Of a DNA stretch of 64,000 bases, positions 58,301 to 64,000 are shown in pieces. The notes beneath the pieces are model-generated. The model did no database searches and was not told the origin of the DNA. It was given only the letters and a program-made list of their open reading frames with translations. The stretch's first letter is position 1. Each line of letters opens with the position of its first letter. The stretch covers positions 6,487,667 through 6,551,666 of the forward strand of contig OZ022576.1 in NCBI GenBank assembly GCA_963669155.1, written 5' to 3'. A program made the translations under genes and the position numbers. The DNA comes from Arbacia lixula (Eukaryota; Echinodermata; Echinoidea; Arbacioida; Arbaciidae).

Positions 58301-61300
58301 CTGATTTGAAATCATTTTTCGAAAGTGCCAAAAGTGTTTTTGAACACCCAGTACAAGCGCAGATTAAAGCACACCCTGCTCAATGCACATCGTACAATTC
58401 CTGCTGACGCATGGATATCGTTTATTTTCTCTCCCATATGCTCATTATCTTTTATTTCTATGACTCTATCACATTATCTCCTGTAGCTGTCTTTCTTCTT
58501 CTGATTCCCCCAACACAACATTTTTCTTGTAATTCCAGAAATGTGTTAATTTTAATATTTCACAGAATCATATAAGTTAATGTTTTGTATTTTATAACCC
58601 CACAAGCTTCGTTTTTGTTATAGGCTCCCCCACATTGTGTATTGTGTTATTAATGCTCTATAATTAAAATGCACAATCAATCTTTGGAACTTAACTTTCA
58701 GATACTGCATTATTTTTATTTTCTTAATGCCTGTTCATATTTATTCATCTGTACATGAATGCAAACGTATATTGTTTTTATGTTATTGGATATTGTTATA
58801 TTTACATGTGGAAAGCAAATAGATTCAATTCAATGCGGTACCTCATATTATCACACGCGTGTGTTGTGTGTAGAACTATACGGTGACCAAAATGGTGGAG
58901 GTGGCGGAGGAGTTCTTCACTTCTCTGGGGCTCCTGCCCCTGCCAGACGCCTTCTGGAACCGTTCCATGTTCGTCAAGCCCACGGACGGAAGGAAGGTAG
59001 CGTGCCACCCCTCTGCCTGGGACTTCCATACTGGCGCGGATTTCAGGTATTTAATTTATTTCATGATATATTGTCCGCCTCCAAAAAAGACATTGCAGAT
59101 TGGCATACGATAACAACACTTCAAATTTATACAAATTATATACAAAGAATACACTCGTATATGTTTACATTTAACAATGCACTGTACCATGAGTGGTACT
59201 GGGGAGAGGACTGTTTGGCTTATTTTTTTTGTAGCTTTAAAAATTTAATTGTGAAATAATCAAGATCTCTTTCGTGTTGAAAGAACATCATATCTGAGGC
59301 AACATAGAATGTAAGACAACATCAAATTAACGCCATGACATAAGACTCCATATGTTGAAATGAATGTGTTCTTGTTTATGTTTCAATCCTGTCGTTGCAT
59401 GCGTTACTTTAAGATCAGAATGAACAGAAAACTCCTCAGATCACCTTTGTTGATTATCATTTATGTGGCACACACGATGCCTAATCTCTTAGGCACGGAC
59501 CTGCGTTAACATTTCTATGGACCTATATCAGTGTTTGATATTGAGAGGATTGCTTTCCTTCACACGTGACAGGCTCAAGATGTGCACCCAGGTGAACATG
59601 CGTCACCTGATCGTGGTCCATCACGAGTTGGGCCACATCCAGTACTTCATGCAGTACCGGGACCAGCCCGTGTACTACCACGCCGGCGCCAACTCGGCCT
59701 TCCACGAGGCTATCGGTGACGTCATGGCCCTCTCTGTCTCCACGCCGAGCCATCTGCACACCATCGGGCTACTAGATACGCTCGAAGAAAACGAAGGTAC
59801 GCCATCACGACCTTCTAGAATGTAAATCGCTAATATTCAGTACGGTAATCTGATTTTTTTTTAATTTCACATAAAACAAAACATACATACAAACATCAAT
59901 TGCAATGACAATAATATGCGAGGGCTAACCGAGAAGGTGCAAGCACCTGTAAGAGCCGGTTAGCCCGTTAAACATGTAACATGCTATATACAAAGAGGAG
60001 AAGAAAACAAAACAAAAACAATTAAACATGAGGATTACATGTGCACTTGATGATTGCATAATAGAGATAACGTGATTATGATAAATAATAGTTGTGTACT
60101 TTAATCATTAACGAAACACAAATAATGTGAAACGTAATAATCTTAGTTCATGTTTGTATTGATTAAGCTGCCTTTAACTGAGTGTTAGACTGAATAATAA
60201 AATGACAGAGCTGTAATGTGTGTTGGAATGGAATTCCATACTTTTGGACCATGGTAAATAATAGATAATGATTCAAGCGAGCTTGAGACCCCCCATAAAT
60301 GATATTTATTAGCATTATGGGTATTATATTTGTGTATCTGTGAATTTAATTGGAATAAGTTATCAAAACATTGGGGTGACCACGGATGACCATTGGCAAG
60401 AATGCCAATAGCTAGAATGCTTAGTGTTTTATTTTCAATGTAGTGTTGGTTTGATGTGATTTGATTTGAAACGTGTATGTTCCTTGAAACATTGAATCAT
60501 ACACTAGATACATACCCGAAAAAATTGAACTCACACAATTGTCACATTTATTAGAAATATTTGAATTAAATCACAGAATATAACTTTATATGAATTCATA
60601 CCTTTTGAAATAAAACATTACTATTAATTAAAGTATGAAGTAAGGTTATGCCAAACGAGGCCTCGTTTAAAGATGTATAAGCATTGAAACTTACCACTGG
60701 AGTAACTAGTTGTAAGTATAATATACATTTCGAAGTATCCGATGTGCTATCAGTCATCTTTTCTTTTACAAATGTAGAGTAAATATTCGGTATTGTTTCG
60801 CTCATCTGGGCACCCATGACAGTTATACTTACTGAGGTTAATTTATTTTATACTTAATGAACATATGTAGCCCGATTGTGATATTATGATATGGCATGCA
60901 TATGTTGAAAAGGCTTTGCAAATCAATCAATGAAAACATATCGGATACACTCGTCATCATAACGATAATAAACAGGATGATCATGCCGTCTGCTGCCTTT
61001 CCCCAGAGGCCGACTTGAACTACCTGATGTCCAAAGCCTTGGAGAAGATCGCTTTCTTGCCGTTCGCTTATCTGGTGGATGCGTGGCGCTGGGGCGTGTT
61101 CAATGGAACGACACCCGAGTCCAAGTACAACGAGGCCTGGTGGAAGTTAAGGTAGCACACTGGCACACACCCTGCTAATAGTAGGACTCTATCTCGCATC
61201 GCCATGATCGTGTTTTATAGATGTTATCAATTTTATTAGTATCTTTTTTTCAGATATAGTTGTTGGTCAAGTGCAGTGCTCTTAACCAGTCCAAGAGCAG

Positions 61301-63587
61301 GATTATTTTCATGGTGGGTGTGATGTTACTTCCGCGGGGTGCAATATAAAATAAAAGTGCAATAGAAAATGGATTTATTATATCAACAATTTCAGGTAAA
61401 TACAGCGAAAGTGCATGGCGTGTCTGCAGTGTACAGCATAAGCGGAGATAGAGGGTGCGATTTCGTCCGAATTAAAAAATGTGATATTTTATGCTCTTTG
61501 GAGTACTCGCCTGATTAATTAAAGCTGTTAATTCATTATGACCAAAGTTGCATCCAAACACGATGCACCAATCAATTGGGTAGATCATTCAAGGAACGTT
61601 TGACAGTTCTACTAGCTGCTGTTCGCATAGACCTACTACTTAATTGGGTATGGGGCCTGAATGTTGGCATGTTGGTGGAAATGATACCTATGACTGAACA
61701 ACACTAGGAGCTAGTTTCTTTGACACATTTTCTTGGGAACGATATTGCCAATGCGAGCGTGCAGAATGAGAGAGCGGGGAAGAGAGATTTGTAAAATACT
61801 TTGCCAGTGTACCACGTGAAACGTCTCTTGTGGCTCGTTCCTTGGATTTGGTTGACACAAATACAAAGACATGTTTCCTCATGAGAATAGGAAGTGAACT
61901 CCAAACAGTTCGTTGACAACGTGCACTGTAATTTCTTTTCCACCAGGCTCACGTATCAAGGAATAATTCCGCCGACGCCCAGAACAGAAGAGGACTTTGA
62001 CCCAGGAGCCAAGTACCACGTCGCTGGAAGTGTGGCCTATATCAGGTACCATCGATCATGCCCTGTGTGTTAACACAAACCCATTATCGGATGGCTTTCC
62101 CGAAACGGTAGTCCTATAGCATGTATAGCCAGTCATACTGAAACGATAAAGCTTCATGATAGAATGTGCGGGGTTGTTCGTAAACGGTATATACGGCGTA
62201 CGCAGAAATGCCGCATAACCAAACTAGGGTCGGGGCATCGTTTCGAACTTGATAAAGAATCAAGTCTGTTTTGTGTGAGGACGGACATTTGGTAGAACGA
62301 GAAACCGTTACCATGGAATACAGCTTGTTTAAATAAAAAATTACCACGGCACTTTCCGCAACGATAACGTTAAAGATATTAAATCAATCAGAATTATGTT
62401 TTAGGGTATGAGACTATAACCTATCACTTACATCTTGCAAAAAAAAAAACTTTCGATTTTCTTCAATGGTTATAGAGAATGGGTATCTTTTGTCAAACAC
62501 AACATTTCAAACATCTTTCAAATCTGACACTTTGACATGTTGGATGCTCTTGGCACCGAAATGAATGAAAACTGTCAGGGCAACTAACAAAGGAATTCAC
62601 ATTCTGTGCATACTTTATAGAAACATTATTTTCTTTTACTTCATTTAGTTCATTGTGTATGTCGTCAGATTGAAATAAAAAGAAACATACACACAAGTAA
62701 CAAGAACACATTGAAACAATTCCGATCATAATGCGTGAACGCAATGGACAACACGTCTCCTTACTAAACCTGGAGAGAAGGGAAATCGGACATGATTGAC
62801 AAAAGATCCCGATTCTCCATGACCACTGAAGCCAATCTATTATGGTTTTTGCACGATGAATGTAATAAGTTGTAGTTTCATACCCTAAAATATAATCCTA
62901 ATCAATATAATATCCTTAAGGTTATCGTTGCGGAAAGTGCCGTTGTAATTTTTGTTGGGACAAGCTGAACATGATCGGGGCTCAACGTGTCTTGTGTACG
63001 ACTTTACTCAAATTAGCGCCCCGTCACCGAAAATAGAAGAGAGAAAAATACGAAGTTTTGTTTGCTGTAGAGTTTCAGGATAAAACATAAATTGTCGTGA
63101 TTGTGTGAGTGCTCTGTTCTCTATATGATATTTCTTTGATCGATCATTACTGGTGGCGCCCGTGGAACACACATTATGATAAATATGAGAAATGTATTAA
63201 TAAATACGATTCAGAACAGAGTAAATCATACGGTAAAACCTTATGCTTGCATTCTTTCGGGATAATGACCCGTTATATGAAGTGAATGAATGAAAAAAAA
63301 AGAGTGAAAAGAGGAGAGATGGATCATCATTATTATTGTGTTGTTTATCTATACTTTTCTTCCATAATCGTATGTAAACAATTACATTATTTGTTTTCCG
63401 GGAGTGGTCTTTATATTTAGGTTTTACTGTAGTTGATTTGCTGTATGTATTTTGTGTCATACAGGTACTTCCTCAGTTACGTCATTCAGTTCCAGATCCA
63501 CGAAGCCCTGTGTAAGGAGGCTGGTCACGTGGGCCCGCTGTATAAATGTGACATCTACGGATCGAAGGAGGCTGGGACTCTTCTCGC
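49705..63587 (+). CDS. ACE: ACE-like peptidase M2 paralog, 3' end outside window
   Basis: Plus-strand ACE gene. Coding parts: 49705-49974, 51176-51334, 52047-52134, 53093-53236, 55744-55935, 56295-56392, 58874-59046, 59573-59796, 61007-61151, 61947-62045 and 63465-63587, giving 571 complete codons with the final codon split, no stop. The last one or two exons (GSSRPW region, C-terminal tail) must lie beyond 64000. Signal peptide (about 1-27), a Ser-rich linker, then the M2 domain. HELGH is at 392-396 and the third ligand Glu at 420. The Gln, His, Lys and Tyr substrate-binding residues are kept, so it is probably active. There is one exon 8 only. Pocket changes are notable: Arg-His instead of Glu-Asp before the HEXXH helix, Ala at human position 403, ANSAFHE instead of ANPGFHE, and DAW instead of DQW. 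Confidence 0.92.
50038..50165. repeat. (CT)n microsatellite
   Basis: CT/TTCT tract in intron 1 of the plus-strand gene. The remaining intron is AT-rich with nothing recognised. Confidence 0.95.
51176..51334 (+). CDS. ACE: ACE paralog (+) exon 2
   Basis: Residues 91-143, 159 nt, donor [26 protein letters not shown], then [20 protein letters not shown]. Of two possible acceptors, the one giving VQG is chosen because it aligns with VAA of the other gene and keeps the 159-nt length. Confidence 0.88.
51735..51911. mobile_element. TTAA MITE family A, copy 3, right half
   Basis: Matches the right arm of copies 1-2 (CATACAGCACACAATATG, GCACGTGACGTCACAAAAT, AATTTCAGGGTGAAAGATTCCT) and ends at TTAA (51912-51915); the left half is missing. 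Confidence 0.75.
52047..52134 (+). CDS. ACE: ACE paralog (+) exon 3
   Basis: 88 nt, acceptor CTGTTTTCAG, donor GTACAC, phase 0 to 1. [20 protein letters not shown], then DGTCLPLSP. One codon longer than the minus-strand exon 3. Too short to show as an ORF. Confidence 0.88.
52290..52400. repeat. (TG)n microsatellite and G-rich tail
   Basis: About 20 TG units with GA breaks, then GGGAGG runs. Confidence 0.95.
52763..52821. repeat. Poly-A, TG and poly-G run
   Basis: An A run of about 18, then GTGTGTGG and G runs; it may be a retroposon tail, unproven. Confidence 0.6.
53093..53236 (+). CDS. ACE: ACE paralog (+) exon 4
   Basis: 144 nt, acceptor TTGTTAAACAG, donor [26 protein letters not shown], then [20 protein letters not shown]. 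Same length and phase as the minus-strand exon 4. Confidence 0.94.
54031..54050. repeat. Poly-C run
   Basis: About 20 C in a pyrimidine-rich region (53925-54055) of intron 4. Confidence 0.9.
55084..55430. mobile_element. TTAA MITE family A, copy 4
   Basis: Starts AAAGGGATAGTTCACCCTGA. It contains CGAAAATCCGTCAAAGAATAAG and two inverted TGACGTCACGTGCGAG words; the right terminus is missing. It lies in intron 4 of the plus-strand gene. Confidence 0.8.
55744..55935 (+). CDS. ACE: ACE paralog (+) exon 5
   Basis: 192 nt, acceptor CCGTCACAG, donor [26 protein letters not shown], then [20 protein letters not shown] and [13 protein letters not shown]. Confidence 0.95.
56295..56392 (+). CDS. ACE: ACE paralog (+) exon 6
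   Basis: 98 nt, acceptor AATCCGTAG, donor [26 protein letters not shown], then [13 protein letters not shown]. The carboxylate-binding Gln (MWFQTW) is kept. A minus-strand ORF over the same bases is a shadow. Confidence 0.93.
56717..56750. repeat. (GGA)n microsatellite
   Basis: About 12 AGG units. Confidence 0.9.
57130..58240 (+). mobile_element. Decayed non-LTR reverse transcriptase fragment
   Basis: Sense-strand pieces in shifting frames resemble a LINE RT core: [18 protein letters not shown], then [22 protein letters not shown] words, [19 protein letters not shown] and [13 protein letters not shown]. Many stops and frameshifts. It lies in intron 6 of the plus-strand gene; the borders are approximate. 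Confidence 0.6.
58874..59046 (+). CDS. ACE: ACE paralog (+) exon 7
   Basis: 173 nt, acceptor GTGTGTAG, donor [26 protein letters not shown], then [20 protein letters not shown] and [14 protein letters not shown]. The usual CHASAW is CHPSAW here. Confidence 0.94.
59573..59796 (+). CDS. ACE: ACE paralog (+) exon 8: catalytic exon, single copy
   Basis: 224 nt, acceptor CACGTGACAG, donor [26 protein letters not shown], then [40 protein letters not shown]. Zinc ligands and catalytic Glu are intact. Human positions 391/403 are Phe and Ala. No second copy is seen within introns 7 and 8. Confidence 0.95.
59870..60470. repeat. Repeat-like AT-rich sequence with a CGGTTAGCCC stem
   Basis: GGGCTAACCG...GCAAGCACCTG...CGGTTAGCCC forms a short stem near 59922-59970 at the start of an AT-rich stretch in intron 8; it may be an old retroelement 3' region. 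No protein is recognised. Confidence 0.3.
61007..61151 (+). CDS. ACE: ACE paralog (+) exon 9
   Basis: 145 nt, acceptor CTTTCCCCAG, donor [26 protein letters not shown], then [16 protein letters not shown] and YNEAWWKLR. Confidence 0.94.
61947..62045 (+). CDS. ACE: ACE paralog (+) exon 10
   Basis: 99 nt, acceptor TTCCACCAG, donor [26 protein letters not shown], then [13 protein letters not shown]. The Lys, His and Tyr that hold the substrate are kept. Confidence 0.94.
62335..62957. repeat. Foldback element, 93-bp arms
   Basis: Arms at about 62335-62427 and 62865-62957 share GGCACTTTCCGCAACGATAA and TTTTAGGGTATGA in inverted form around a 440-bp centre; in intron 10. Confidence 0.85.
63465..63587 (+). 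CDS. ACE: ACE paralog (+) exon 11
   Basis: 123 nt, acceptor TCATACAG, donor [26 protein letters not shown], then [19 protein letters not shown]. Phase 2; exon 12 must follow beyond the window, since no match is seen in 63588-64000. Confidence 0.95.
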
Positions 63588-64000
63588 GTGAGTTTTCTCA
63601 ATGCAGGACGGTACACCTTTCTGCTCAATGTTTGCCTTGGTCATGTTGGTCGAAACTGGTCGTTCGTGTTTGTGCACGTGCGCGTCTGCAGTTTGCATCG
63701 GGCAAGAGGGCCAACTCCTCCGTCCTCCTGCAAATCCCTGTTTTCGACTTATCTGAATACTGAATGAGTTATACATCATCCTTTTATATTGGCTGTTGCA
63801 AAGATAATCCACCAACACGACAGTGTTTTAAAAGTAAATAATTGCATAATTTTGCTACAAAGGTGTATGCTCAAGAAGACCATAAGGTGTCCACCAAAAC
63901 CTTGCAGTCGACACACAAAGGACGTGCACATTCTTGCAATGGACGTACGTATTATCTCCGTCCATAAAAAATGTGGCTAAAAGCAAGAACCATTTTTGGA

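Overview
ORGANISM. The window is animal nuclear DNA. Its genes are split into many small exons with GT-AG introns of 0.4-16.5 kb. It is dense in microsatellites, foldback MITEs and worn non-LTR retrotransposons, and has no operons or bacterial signals. The gene family and repeat style suggest a marine invertebrate, most likely an echinoderm such as a sea urchin. That assignment is inference, not proof.

GENES. All recognisable genes are angiotensin-converting enzyme-like (peptidase M2) metallopeptidases. (1) At the left edge, on the minus strand, is the first exon of one paralog (18-257), which continues off the window. (2) A complete minus-strand gene runs from 44198 down to 3629. It has 13 exon positions and a 1920-nt reading frame (639 aa): signal peptide, one M2 domain with every catalytic residue, and a hydrophobic C-terminal tail. 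(3) A divergent plus-strand paralog starts at 49705 and has 11 exons up to 63587; its last exons lie past the right edge. Exons 2 and 4-11 have the same lengths in both long genes, exon 3 differs by one codon, and intron phases match, so the cluster arose by gene duplication.

CENTRAL OBSERVATION. In the minus-strand gene the exon carrying HEXXH and the third zinc ligand is present three times in tandem (8a 11800-12023, 8b 10471-10694, 8c 9262-9485). Each copy is exactly 224 nt, open, phase 2 to 1, with usable splice sites. Since 224 is not a multiple of three, a transcript keeps its frame only with one copy, which is the signature of mutually exclusive exons. The copies differ in the substrate pocket. 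At the two positions that separate the C- and N-domains of human ACE in the S2 subsite (Phe391/Glu403 versus Tyr369/Arg381), 8b has Phe/Glu (C-domain-like), 8c has Tyr/Arg (N-domain-like) and 8a has Phe/Thr. One single-domain gene could therefore switch by splicing between the two specificities that vertebrates obtained by fusing two domains.

REST. Introns and intergenic DNA hold GAA/TTC, GA/CT and CA/TG tracts; 22-bp and 45-bp minisatellites; a roughly 60-bp tandem array; several TTAA-flanked foldback MITE families (one copy ends 32 bp from the first 5' splice site of the complete gene); other large palindromes, one with a tRNA-like T-arm; and three LINE fragments. No RNA gene, CRISPR array or other protein gene could be supported.
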